Shown here: piece after piece, positions 1 through 6,507 of the stretch
How positions within the stretch are numbered: the first letter of the stretch is position 1
How the letters are laid out: the number at the start of each line of letters is the position of its first letter
Source of the DNA: RGIG9041 sp045657265
GTDB lineage: Bacteria > Bacillota > Clostridia > Oscillospirales > QAKW01
Reading direction: 5' to 3'
NCBI GenBank assembly: GCA_045657265.1
Contig: JAZOSU010000022.1
Coordinates: 1-14,667, forward strand
DNA length: 14,667 nt
Notes under the pieces: generated by a model
What the model was told of the DNA's origin: nothing
The model's database searches: none
The model's input: only the letters and a program-made list of their open reading frames with translations
Made by a program: the position numbers and the translations under genes

Positions 1-68
1 TTCCTTTCGAAAACTTTAATCAAAAATAAAAGTCCAGCGACTGTACAATACAATCAAAGGACCTTTCT

Positions 69-143
69 TGGAGCCAATGGTGGGAATCGAACCCACGGCC
101 TATTCATTACGAGTGAATTGCTCTACCCCTGAGCCACATTGGC
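69..143 (-). tRNA. tRNA-Thr, anticodon CGT
   Basis: Read on the minus strand, the sequence folds as a complete cloverleaf. The 7-bp acceptor stem GCCAATG/CATTGGC is perfect. The D arm has GCTC...GAGC, the anticodon stem is ATTCA/TGAAT around the loop CTCGTAA (anticodon CGT, reading ACG, Thr), and the T arm is GTGGG-TTCGAAT-CCCAC. The discriminator base is T and the CCA end is encoded (69-71). It stands alone with its own promoter just upstream. Confidence 0.97.
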
Positions 144-152
144 AACTCTTGA

Positions 153-181
153 ATTTTATCATAATGACATTTTTATGTCCA
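153..181 (-). promoter_or_regulatory. Promoter of tRNA-Thr
   Basis: On the minus strand a TGGACA -35 box (181-176) lies 17 nt from a TAAAAT -10 box (158-153), about 10 nt before the tRNA 5' end. A 5-bp inverted repeat with a 4-nt loop (GACAT-TTTT-ATGTC, 166-179) covers part of the spacer and -35 box; its meaning is unknown. Confidence 0.7.
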
Positions 182-290
182 CAACTTTTTTATGCATGAT
201 GGTGTCAAGTTATTCTTGGGATTTGAAAAAATTTCTCATCCGCCTTACGTTTAAACGAAAGTCTCACTTTTGTGATTAAATTACTGCCTT

Positions 291-332
291 AAAACTAAAA
301 GGAATGAGTCCGGTACAATACCGAACTCATTC
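291..332 (-). terminator. Intrinsic terminator of the pdxK-pdxU-like operon
   Basis: Positions 302-315 and 319-332 form a 14-bp stem with a 3-nt loop. The one imperfect position (310/324) is C-A in plus-strand RNA but a U-G wobble in minus-strand RNA, and the T-rich tail (CTTTTAGTTTT) also lies on the minus strand. Both facts assign it to the minus-strand operon, whose last stop codon is about 60 nt upstream. Confidence 0.85.
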
Positions 333-392
333 ACAAGCAATTTAATATTTAATTTTGTCTAAACTTTGGGGTTCACTTCAATTAGCGTCTTT

Positions 393-893
393 TTAAAACA
401 AGTATTTTTCTTTGAATTTCATTTTATCCAAAATAATTCCTACAATTATATATAGAGTACTGCTTATAACTGCCTGAATAACATTTGTGTGTACACATGA
501 AAGCGGGGTTAAAAAATTTCCGACTAACAAAGCTTCGTACAAATAATATCCGCCGATAGAAATAATCGCTGCAGGAACAAGCATCAATATATTTTTTAGC
601 GTTACAATTTTATCTGTTTTTCTGCAAAAGAGCATAACTATTGCCGCTTTAATTACCACAGATGCCACAGCCCATACCGCAAAGCCTGTAAAGCAATCAG
701 CAAGAAGTGCGCCACAGGACGCCGCAAAAACAGCATACGGCAAAGGAAGCATACACGCGGCAAGAAAAATAAATCCATCACCTGCGTGAAAATATCCCAT
801 ATGGCTTGGAATATGCAAATAAGCAGTGAATATAAAAACTACCGCTGTAAACACACCTGTCAGACACATAAGTTTAATTTTATCTTTTTTCAT
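393..893 (-). CDS. ECF transporter substrate-binding (S) component, probably for vitamin B6
   Basis: This 166-residue integral membrane protein has about five or six hydrophobic segments (roughly residues 8-27, 36-58, 60-90, 100-122 and 133-157). The length and the motifs HAGDG (36-40) and GALLADCFTG (61-70), followed by a VIKA segment, fit the S components of energy-coupling-factor vitamin importers. These bind the vitamin and share an energising EcfA/EcfT module, which is not encoded here. It starts 8 nt after the kinase stop codon with an AGGTGG site, so the two are co-transcribed. From this pairing with a pyridoxal kinase and a MocR regulator I infer a pyridoxine-class substrate, as in PdxU-type proteins. 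The family is well supported; the substrate is context-based, with thiamin or hydroxymethylpyrimidine as alternatives. Confidence 0.8.
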   Translation of the reverse strand: MKKDKIKLMCLTGVFTAVVFIFTAYLHIPSHMGYFHAGDGFIFLAACMLPLPYAVFAASCGALLADCFTGFAVWAVASVVIKAAIVMLFCRKTDKIVTLKNILMLVPAAIISIGGYYLYEALLVGNFLTPLSCVHTNVIQAVISSTLYIIVGIILDKMKFKEKYLF

Positions 894-901
894 ACAACCA
901 C

Positions 902-1726
902 CTATATTTCAGTTAAAAATTCTTCAAAACAAATACCGTCAGTACTTTCAAGGTTTAATTCCACTGTACGTTTCAATGCTTTAGCTATAAAACCAGATGC
1001 ATGTTTTACAGAATCTACGATATCCATTCCATTAACAGTATCCGCGGCTATTATAGCAGAAAACACATCTCCCGTACCTGCTCTGCAAGGACCGACTTTA
1101 TGTTCACTCACCACAACATAATCTTTTCCTTTTTCATAAATAAAGTTCTCAAGATTTCCGTTTTTTTCAAGACCTGAAATAATAACTTTATCTGGTCCCA
1201 TTTTATGTAGTTTTTCACAAAGTGCCAAAAGTCCGTCATAATCAATATTTACATCATATTCCGTATCTGTAAGTATACAAGCCTCTGTAAGATTCGGCGT
1301 AAGAATATCAGCATACGGAACAAGTTGTTTCATTTCTCCTGCGAGTTTTGGCGAATATGTAGCATAAAGCTGACCGTCATCCCCCATTATAGGGTCAATA
1401 ACAATCACAGTGTTTTCTGATTTGAATTTTTTGAAAAAGTTCTTCACTATTTCAATTTGGAAAGAAGAACCGAGAAATCCAGTCAGTATACCGTTAAACT
1501 TAAGTCCAAGTTTTTCCCACTCGTCTATATAGCTATACATATGCTCTGTAAAATCAGTATAATAAAAATTCTCAAAGCCCGTATGGTTTGAAAAAATCGA
1601 CGTAGGCAAAGGACAACACTGAAGCTTAAGTGCAGATATAATCGGCAGAGAAACAGTTATCGAACATCTTCCAAAACCGCAAAAATCATTAATAACCGCT
1701 ATCTTTTTTTGGATATTATGAGACAT
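902..1726 (-). CDS. pdxK: Pyridoxal/pyridoxamine kinase (PdxY/PdxK family)
   Basis: This cytosolic ribokinase-fold enzyme should phosphorylate B6 vitamers with ATP to give pyridoxal or pyridoxamine phosphate. At 274 residues it has the family's usual length. Visible motifs are the N-terminal VINDFCGFGRCS (11-22), DPIMGDDGQLY (111-121), TPNLTEA (143-149) and the catalytic anion-hole motif GTGD (217-220, base Asp220). I chose the ATG at 1726 because an AAGGAG site lies 10 nt upstream and homology-like sequence begins there. A longer in-frame start 23 codons upstream would add hydrophobic residues with no support and would run into the divergent promoter region. It is the first gene of an operon with the S component, so uptake and metabolic trapping are made together. 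Choice between PdxK and PdxY naming is uncertain. Confidence 0.9.
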   Translation of the reverse strand: MSHNIQKKIAVINDFCGFGRCSITVSLPIISALKLQCCPLPTSIFSNHTGFENFYYTDFTEHMYSYIDEWEKLGLKFNGILTGFLGSSFQIEIVKNFFKKFKSENTVIVIDPIMGDDGQLYATYSPKLAGEMKQLVPYADILTPNLTEACILTDTEYDVNIDYDGLLALCEKLHKMGPDKVIISGLEKNGNLENFIYEKGKDYVVVSEHKVGPCRAGTGDVFSAIIAADTVNGMDIVDSVKHASGFIAKALKRTVELNLESTDGICFEEFLTEI

Positions 1727-1740
1727 ATTATCCAATCTCC

Positions 1741-1769
1741 TTGATTTTAATTTGAATATACTATATACT
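1741..1769 (+). promoter_or_regulatory. Promoter of the MocR-family regulator
   Basis: TTGATT (1741-1746), a 17-bp spacer and TATACT (1764-1769) lie in the intergenic region shared with the divergent kinase operon. The minus-strand promoter must lie in the same roughly 90 bp, but I could not place its boxes convincingly. Confidence 0.5.
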
Positions 1770-1770
1770 A
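1757..1770. promoter_or_regulatory. Candidate operator: tandem TATACTA repeat
   Basis: Two adjacent perfect copies of TATACTA (1757-1763 and 1764-1770) overlap the -10 box of the regulator promoter in the divergent intergenic region. MocR-type regulators are known to bind direct or inverted repeats between their own gene and the target operon. The region is AT-rich, so a chance repeat is possible. Confidence 0.35.
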
Positions 1771-1819
1771 TTTTTGGATATATAAAAATAATCAAAATAG
1801 GAGAAAATTATATAACCAG

Positions 1820-2908
1820 ATGAAATACTATATAACTAAAAATCAAGGACCTGCTTATTTGCAGATTTACAGGCAAATAAGAGAAGATATTGTAAATGGT
1901 ATATATGCCTACGGAAATAAATTACCCTCAAAACGAACACTGGCTGATGAATTAGCAGTAAGTATTATAACCATAGAACACGCGTATTCGATTTTAGCAG
2001 ACGAAGGATATATTGAGTCAAGAGAACGAAGCGGTTATTATGTTATTTTCCGCGCTATTGACGGTTTTGCATCCTCAACGCAAAAAGTTTATCCTTCTGT
2101 AAAATCGGAAAAATCAAATTTTGAAATTAACAGTGATTTTCCTATTTCAGTTCTGACAAAAACCATGCGAAGTGTTATGAGTGAATACGGAGAAAACATT
2201 CTGAGTAAAACTCCAAATTCAGGTTGCAGTGAACTCAGATACGCTCTGCAACAGTATCTCGCCCGAAGCCGAGGAATCGTTGCCGATTGTGAACAAATAA
2301 TAATCGGATCCGGTTCGGAATATCTTTACACACTTATAGTTGAGTTATTGGGCAGACAAAAAGTATACGCTATAGAATCACCGTCATACAAAAAAATTGA
2401 GCAGGTATATATTTCTGAAGACATCAAATTTCAAAAGCTCTCATTAGGCACTGACGGAATTAAAAGTTCTGAACTTTGGAAATGCGATGCCGATATTCTA
2501 CATGTATCCCCATACAGAAGTTTTCCCAGCGGTGTTACCGCCACTGCATCAAAAAGACACGAATACATATTATGGGCATCCAAACAAAACAGAGTAATAA
2601 TAGAAGACGATTTTGAATCGGAGTTTTCTGTATCAACGAAACCTGAAGAAACTCTTTTTTCTTATTCCTCAAATGACAATATTATATATATGAATACTTT
2701 TTCAAAAACCGTCTCCCCTGCTCTTCGTACAGGATATATGGTACTTCCAAAACATCTTATAAGTGAGTTTGAAAAGAAATTAGGATTTTATTCCTGTACT
2801 GTTCCCACTTTTATACAACTTGTCTTAGCAGAACTGATTTCCAACGGTGATTTTGAAAGGCACATCAACAAAGTCAGAAGACAAAAAAGGAAAGAATTAC
2901 AAAATTAA
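1820..2908 (+). CDS. GntR/MocR (PdxR-like) regulator, C-terminally truncated
   Basis: Residues 1-75 form a GntR winged helix-turn-helix (PAYLQIYRQIREDI, then LPSKRTLADELAVS and a wing near residue 70). Residues 105-362 are a fold-type I aminotransferase-like domain with VIIEDDFESEF (259-269) and the PLP lysine in NTFSKTVSPALRTGY (Lys296). MocR proteins of the PdxR group sense PLP and control B6 genes, which fits the divergent kinase and S component. Complete members are about 460-480 residues. This one stops at 362, just after the GDFERHINKVRR helix, so the small C-terminal subdomain is missing. A hairpin terminator starts at the next base after the stop. It may be a decayed gene or a natural short form. 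The AGGAG site lies 16 nt from the ATG, a long spacing, and no better in-frame start is visible. Confidence 0.85.
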   Translation: MKYYITKNQGPAYLQIYRQIREDIVNGIYAYGNKLPSKRTLADELAVSIITIEHAYSILADEGYIESRERSGYYVIFRAIDGFASSTQKVYPSVKSEKSNFEINSDFPISVLTKTMRSVMSEYGENILSKTPNSGCSELRYALQQYLARSRGIVADCEQIIIGSGSEYLYTLIVELLGRQKVYAIESPSYKKIEQVYISEDIKFQKLSLGTDGIKSSELWKCDADILHVSPYRSFPSGVTATASKRHEYILWASKQNRVIIEDDFESEFSVSTKPEETLFSYSSNDNIIYMNTFSKTVSPALRTGYMVLPKHLISEFEKKLGFYSCTVPTFIQLVLAELISNGDFERHINKVRRQKRKELQN

Positions 2909-2939
2909 AAAAGCTGAAAAACAATGTTTTTCAGCTTTT
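2909..2939. terminator. Bidirectional intrinsic terminator
   Basis: A 14-bp perfect stem (AAAAGCTGAAAAAC pairs with 2926-2939) with an AAT loop and T-runs on both strands sits between the converging regulator and epimerase transcripts. It begins directly after the regulator's stop codon. Confidence 0.85.
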
Positions 2940-2960
2940 TATATTTTGCTTAGTGGAATT

Positions 2961-3058
2961 TTACCATCCCGAGCTCCAAAAGACAAATTCCGTCATCTGA
3001 GTTTCCTCCGCAATATGCCGTTGTCTTCGGTAGGTATTTTATCCCATACAAATTTCAT
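2961..3058 (-). other. Possible gene remnant or micro-ORFs downstream of the epimerase
   Basis: On the minus strand, a 21-codon ORF (ATG at 3058) overlaps by ATGA an 11-codon ORF (2996-2961, MTEFVFWSSGW). The second is preceded by a perfect GGAGG with 8-nt spacing. A third frame reads openly as ...AYCGGNSDDGICLLELGM... up to a stop near the same place. No frame gives a recognisable protein. This may be a decayed gene end, or the ribosome-binding-like signal may be chance. Confidence 0.2.
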
Positions 3059-3067
3059 AAGCCATTC

Positions 3068-3913
3068 TTAAAAAGTAATACTGTGAGTTTTTATATCCTG
3101 ACATCCAGATGGAAGTTTTATTATTGAATGTTTTTTGGTAATGTCTCCGTCAGTATCAACAAAATCAGGAAAACCACACCAAGGTTCAAGACATACAAAG
3201 GGAGCGCCCGGTATCGTCCATATAAGAAGATTTGTAAAATCAGAAACATCAACGGTAATTTTTTTGCCGTTTGTTTTATTTACAAGAGAAACTTCATCTG
3301 AGTTTATATGTTCAAGAATAATCGCATCAACTGTAAAATAATCGGGTTTAAGGTCTATTTCCGTACCGTCAGGCAATATTTTATCTTTATTGTAGGTAAG
3401 AATAGGACCATCAAGAACACAAGATTCAAACTTTTCTGTTTTATTAAACACAACTTTATAGTTTTCAATTCCCTCAGGACAGTCATATCCCTCATGTCCT
3501 CCGACAGAATAATACATATCACCTTCCGAGGTATTCTTTATTATATAATTGGTAACAAGTTTATCATCCTGCAAAGTAAACTGAACAGAGAAAACAAAAT
3601 CAAATGGATAGATTTTTCTTGTCATATCGTTTGATTTAGCAGACAGAATAACACTGTTATCCGCAACTGTATTTGCTTCAAATTCAATTGATTTTGCAAA
3701 GCCGTGTGACTGCATCTCATATTCTTTGTCTTCAAATTTATAAACACCGTTTTTGAGATTACTGCAAATAGGAAACAGTACGGGTGCAGTATCTTCCCAC
3801 CAAGTATTATCTCCTTGCCAGAGAAGTTCTGTTCCGTCTTTTTTCAAAGAACGCAGTTGAGCACCGAGTGTATCTATTTCAGCTGTTAGATTTTTATATT
3901 TAATACTTATCAT
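3068..3913 (-). CDS. Aldose 1-epimerase family protein (LacX/GalM-like)
   Basis: This 281-residue protein has the galactose-mutarotase fold. Members interconvert alpha and beta anomers of hexoses or act on sugar phosphates in the cytosol. Visible family landmarks are LGAQLRSLKKDGTELLW (16-32), HGFA with His70, GGHEGY with the presumed catalytic His140, and CLEPWCGFPDF (241-251) with the catalytic Glu243. The length and the LEPWCG motif match the shorter LacX-type subgroup rather than classical GalM of about 340 residues. An AGAGG site precedes the ATG. It is the second gene of a two-gene minus-strand operon, 16 nt after the small membrane protein, with no sugar-pathway neighbours, so the actual substrate cannot be told. 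Confidence 0.88.
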   Translation of the reverse strand: MISIKYKNLTAEIDTLGAQLRSLKKDGTELLWQGDNTWWEDTAPVLFPICSNLKNGVYKFEDKEYEMQSHGFAKSIEFEANTVADNSVILSAKSNDMTRKIYPFDFVFSVQFTLQDDKLVTNYIIKNTSEGDMYYSVGGHEGYDCPEGIENYKVVFNKTEKFESCVLDGPILTYNKDKILPDGTEIDLKPDYFTVDAIILEHINSDEVSLVNKTNGKKITVDVSDFTNLLIWTIPGAPFVCLEPWCGFPDFVDTDGDITKKHSIIKLPSGCQDIKTHSITF

Positions 3914-3929
3914 TTTTATATCCTCTCAA

Positions 3930-4223
3930 TCAATAAAATGTGGGATCGCTATCTTCAAAAAGACGCAGTTTTTCATCTCTTGTATGATTAACAGTAACCG
4001 CTCTTATACGAGCTAAAATAACGGTAAGCATAACTAAAACTGCAGTAAGCACAAGAGCTACGGCAATATTAATAAATTTAACAGCAAACAGTCCCCATGT
4101 TATTGCCAATTCCAAAAGACCTATTGCAAAAATCAAAAAAACAGCTTTAAGTTTTTCAATTTTATATTTCCTTAAAAGCTCATTTCTTTTTTGATTATAT
4201 TTAGCAAATTCTTCGTTATTCAT
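3930..4223 (-). CDS. Small two-helix membrane protein of unknown function
   Basis: I do not recognise this 97-residue protein. It starts with a charged, Lys/Arg/Glu-rich N-terminus (residues 1-25), followed by two hydrophobic helices (about 27-48 and 51-72) and a soluble tail ending FEDSDPTFY. The two helices suggest a hairpin in the cytoplasmic membrane with both ends inside. A strong GAGGG site lies 6 nt before the ATG and a perfect sigma-A promoter sits upstream, so it is very probably a real gene. It is co-transcribed with the epimerase downstream, but nothing in its sequence links it to sugar metabolism. Confidence 0.8.
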   Translation of the reverse strand: MNNEEFAKYNQKRNELLRKYKIEKLKAVFLIFAIGLLELAITWGLFAVKFINIAVALVLTAVLVMLTVILARIRAVTVNHTRDEKLRLFEDSDPTFY

Positions 4224-4249
4224 AATTACCCTCTACCTAAGATAATTAA

Positions 4250-4278
4250 ATTATATTAATATGGTAATAATATGTCAA
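4250..4278 (-). promoter_or_regulatory. Consensus sigma-A promoter for the membrane protein-epimerase operon
   Basis: On the minus strand TTGACA (4278-4273), a 17-bp spacer and TATAAT (4255-4250) match the consensus at all twelve positions, about 27 nt before the start codon. Confidence 0.9.
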
Positions 4279-4297
4279 ACAATATTTAATAAAACAC

Positions 4298-4326
4298 TTG
4301 AAAAAAATATATACATATGTTATAAT
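4298..4326 (+). promoter_or_regulatory. Promoter of the rimP-nusA-infB operon
   Basis: TTGAAA (4298-4303), a 17-bp spacer and TATAAT (4321-4326). Transcription should start near 4333, giving a leader of about 60 nt that contains the hairpin at 4343-4370. The -35 boxes of this promoter and the divergent one are 19 bp apart. Confidence 0.9.
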
Positions 4327-4342
4327 ACAGAAAACTAAATGA

Positions 4343-4370
4343 TAAGAGGACTGTTTTCGCAGTCCTCTTA
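4343..4370 (+). promoter_or_regulatory. Leader hairpin upstream of rimP
   Basis: TAAGAGGACTG (4343-4353) pairs perfectly with 4360-4370 around a 6-nt TTTTCG loop. No T-run follows, so it is not an ordinary intrinsic terminator. It lies about 10 nt from the predicted transcript start and 12 nt before the rimP ribosome-binding site. It could stabilise the 5' end, bind a protein, or serve autoregulation. Confidence 0.75.
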
Positions 4371-4392
4371 AATATTGCAAAGAAGGTGGATT

Positions 4393-4857
4393 ATGAAAAA
4401 AAGCACGTCTGAGGTTGTAACTGAAATTGTTACTCCCTATGCATCTGAGCTCGGTCTTGAGATATACGACGTAGAGTATGTCAAAGAAGGCGCCGATTAT
4501 TTTCTTCGTATTTACATTGACAAACAAGACGGAGACGTAAACATTGACGATTGCGAAAATCTGTCACGCGCCATTGATCCCGTGCTGGACGAAAAGGATC
4601 CGATTAAAGACAGTTATTATTTGGAAGTGTCATCTGTAGGTCTTGACAGACCTTTAAAAACAGAAAAAGATTTTATGAGGTTTATGAATCAAAAAATCGA
4701 CGTAAGACTTTTTAAAGCAAAAGATGGCATTCGAGAGTATTACGGTGAACTTTGCAATTACGAAAATGGTACATTTACTGTAAAAACTGAAAGCGGAGAT
4801 ATGATAGAAACTTCTGTTAAAGAAGCGAGTCTTATACGTCCGCATCTTGAATTTTAA
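4393..4857 (+). CDS. rimP: Ribosome maturation factor RimP
   Basis: RimP is a cytosolic factor for maturation of the 30S subunit. The 154-residue protein has the two usual domains: an alpha/beta N-domain (residues 1-75, GLEIYDVEYVKEGADYFLRI) and an SH3-like C-domain (about 82-154). The signature YLEVSSVGLDRPLK near the domain boundary matches the family; the common Pro before GLDR is Val here. The ATG at 4393 is chosen because AAGGTGG (4383-4389) is ideally placed; an upstream in-frame TTG at 4375 would put the ribosome-binding site inside the gene. It is the first gene of the nusA-infB operon. Confidence 0.96.
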   Translation: MKKSTSEVVTEIVTPYASELGLEIYDVEYVKEGADYFLRIYIDKQDGDVNIDDCENLSRAIDPVLDEKDPIKDSYYLEVSSVGLDRPLKTEKDFMRFMNQKIDVRLFKAKDGIREYYGELCNYENGTFTVKTESGDMIETSVKEASLIRPHLEF

Positions 4858-4874
4858 AGGAGAAAAAAGGAAAA

Positions 4875-5915
4875 ATGAACAAGGAATTTTTTAAAGCAGT
4901 TGACCTTATTGAAGCAGAAAAAGGGATTCCGGCCGAGTATATGCTTGAAAAAGTTGAAGCCGCACTTTTAAGCGCTGCAAAAAAAGCATTCGGCACATCT
5001 GACAACGCACTTGTTGTTATAAACAAAGAGAGAGAAGACATTAAACTTTATCAGCTTAAAACCATCGTTGAAACAGTAGAAGACGAAGCACTCGAAATCA
5101 GCCTTGCAGAGCTTCAGGCAAAAGGATCAAAAAGAGCTAAAATCGGCGGTCAGGTAAAGCTTGAAGTTAAAACCAAAGAGTTTGGCAGAATAGCTGCTCA
5201 GACTGCAAAACAGGTTATTATTCAGGGCATACGTGATGCAGAACGCGGTTTGTTATATCAGGAATTCGACGGTAAAGAATCTGAAATAATAACAGCGACT
5301 GTAAGCAGAGTTGAACCCACAGGTAATGCTACTTTAGAAATCGGTAAAAGCGAAGCTATGCTCGTTAAAAACGAACAGATTCCCGGTGAAGAATTAAAAG
5401 AAGGCAACAAAATCAAAATCTATGTTGTTGAAGTCAGAAAAACACAGAGAGGTCCACAGGTTCTTATTTCAAGAACCCATCCCGGTCTTGTCAAAAGACT
5501 TTTCGAACTTGAAATACCCGAAATCTTTGATGGCACAGTAGAAATTAAATCTATTTCTCGCGAAGCCGGCAACAGAACTAAAATCGCCGTATGGTCAGCA
5601 AACGAAGAAGTTGATCCGGTTGGTGCTTGTATCGGTTCAAGAGGCACACGTATTACAAACATATGCAACGAACTTAAAGGCGAAAAAATTGATATTATAA
5701 AATATTCAGACAACGCTGAAGATTACATTGCTCAGGCTCTTGCTCCCGCAAACATAATCAGCGTACTTGCAAACGAGTCTGAAAAAACCTGTACAGTTGT
5801 TGTTTCTGACGACCAATTGTCTCTTGCTATTGGTAAAGAAGGTCAAAACGCAAGACTTGCCGCTAAACTTACAGGCTATAAAATAGATATCAAACCCCTT
5901 TCAAAAATCGGATAA
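4875..5915 (+). CDS. nusA: Transcription termination/antitermination protein NusA
   Basis: NusA binds RNA polymerase and nascent RNA, modulating pausing, termination and antitermination. The 346 residues show the N-terminal polymerase-binding domain (1-125), an S1 domain (about 133-200), KH1 (about 205-275, GxxG loop IGSRG at 253-257) and KH2 (about 285-346, GKEG at 320-323). The C-terminal acidic repeats of proteobacterial NusA are absent, as usual in Firmicutes. The start codon follows GGAGAAAAAAGG, 17 nt after the rimP stop codon. Confidence 0.97.
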   Translation: MNKEFFKAVDLIEAEKGIPAEYMLEKVEAALLSAAKKAFGTSDNALVVINKEREDIKLYQLKTIVETVEDEALEISLAELQAKGSKRAKIGGQVKLEVKTKEFGRIAAQTAKQVIIQGIRDAERGLLYQEFDGKESEIITATVSRVEPTGNATLEIGKSEAMLVKNEQIPGEELKEGNKIKIYVVEVRKTQRGPQVLISRTHPGLVKRLFELEIPEIFDGTVEIKSISREAGNRTKIAVWSANEEVDPVGACIGSRGTRITNICNELKGEKIDIIKYSDNAEDYIAQALAPANIISVLANESEKTCTVVVSDDQLSLAIGKEGQNARLAAKLTGYKIDIKPLSKIG

Positions 5916-5927
5916 AGGGTGATAAAA

Positions 5928-6203
5928 TTGACAAAAACAAAGAAAATTCCAATGCGTATGTGTCTTGGATGCAGAGAAATGAAACCAAAGCGTGAGCTTA
6001 TCCGAATTGTTATGAACAAAGAAGGTCAGATTTCTCTGGATTTTACCGGAAGAATGCCCGGAAGAGGCGCTTATATTTGCAACAGCGCCATATGCGCAGG
6101 GAAACTAAGAAAAATACACGGCATTGAAAAAAACTATGGTTGCAGTGTTGACACCGCAATATATGATGAAATCGAAAGGAAGCTTTCTGAAAGTGAAAAA
6201 TGA
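5928..6203 (+). CDS. ylxR: YlxR family RNA-binding protein (RnpM)
   Basis: This is a small basic protein of the DUF448 family. The Bacillus member is reported to bind RNA, and the name RnpM reflects a link to RNase P. The signature is complete: RMCLGCREMKPKRELIRIV near the start, and TGRMPGRGAYIC with the conserved GRGAY-x-C core. Start choice: a TTG at 5928 has GGGTGAT about 6 nt upstream. An in-frame GTG at 5919 would add three residues but leaves almost no room for a ribosome-binding site, so I prefer 5928. The 3' end overlaps ylxQ by 11 nt, implying translational coupling. Confidence 0.92.
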   Translation: MTKTKKIPMRMCLGCREMKPKRELIRIVMNKEGQISLDFTGRMPGRGAYICNSAICAGKLRKIHGIEKNYGCSVDTAIYDEIERKLSESEK

Positions 6204-6507
6204 TTTGTTTCTTTCGACTTTAGGACTTGCAAGAAGAGCAGGTAAACTATATTACGGATTTGATAGTATCTGTGAAAATGTAAATGATATTTATACGGTG
6301 TTTATAGCTAAAGATTCATCAGAGCGCACTGTGAAAAATATTGCTTACATTTTATATCAAAAAAACATACAATGCCAGACAATTAACTATACTAAAAATG
6401 AGCTTGGTTATGCCATAGGAACAAAGCCTGTCGGTATAATCGGCATAGCAGACTCGGGATTCACAAAGCTTTTGAAAGCAAGAATATCTACGGAGGTAAC
6501 AGAATGA
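6193..6507 (+). CDS. ylxQ: YlxQ, L7Ae/L30e-type RNA-binding protein
   Basis: Members of this L7Ae/L30e/S12e family bind kink-turn RNA. The 104-residue product carries the typical LGLARRAGKLYYGFDSI opening, an IAKDSS segment, and the TKNELGYAIG motif of the RNA-binding loop. The GTG at 6193 is preferred, preceded by AAAGGAAG with about 10-nt spacing inside the end of ylxR. A longer in-frame ATG start exists 23 codons upstream but lies deep within ylxR and adds non-homologous sequence. The gene overlaps infB by 4 nt (ATGA). Confidence 0.9.
   Translation: MKNDLFLSTLGLARRAGKLYYGFDSICENVNDIYTVFIAKDSSERTVKNIAYILYQKNIQCQTINYTKNELGYAIGTKPVGIIGIADSGFTKLLKARISTEVTE

Noticed and set aside
30..64. Possible terminator of tRNA-Thr on the minus strand (6-bp stem AGGTCC/GGACTT with a following T-rich stretch)
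   Set aside because: The loop is 23 nt, one pair is a wobble and the T-run is interrupted; too weak to annotate.
248..257. Palindrome CGTTTAAACG in the intergenic region after tRNA-Thr
   Set aside because: It is short and AT-rich, with no promoter or gene placed to use it; chance is likely.
1727..1795. Longer N-terminus for the pyridoxal kinase starting at 1795
   Set aside because: It has no ribosome-binding site, encodes unrelated hydrophobic residues and crosses the divergent promoter region; the ATG at 1726 fits far better.
2847..3071. 74-codon plus-strand ORF overlapping the end of the regulator, tested as a frameshifted C-terminus
   Set aside because: Its sequence does not resemble the missing MocR subdomain and it runs through the terminator hairpin.
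4246..4527. 93-codon minus-strand ORF across the rimP promoter
   Set aside because: It is antisense to the rimP start and overlaps two strong promoters, with no ribosome-binding site or family resemblance.
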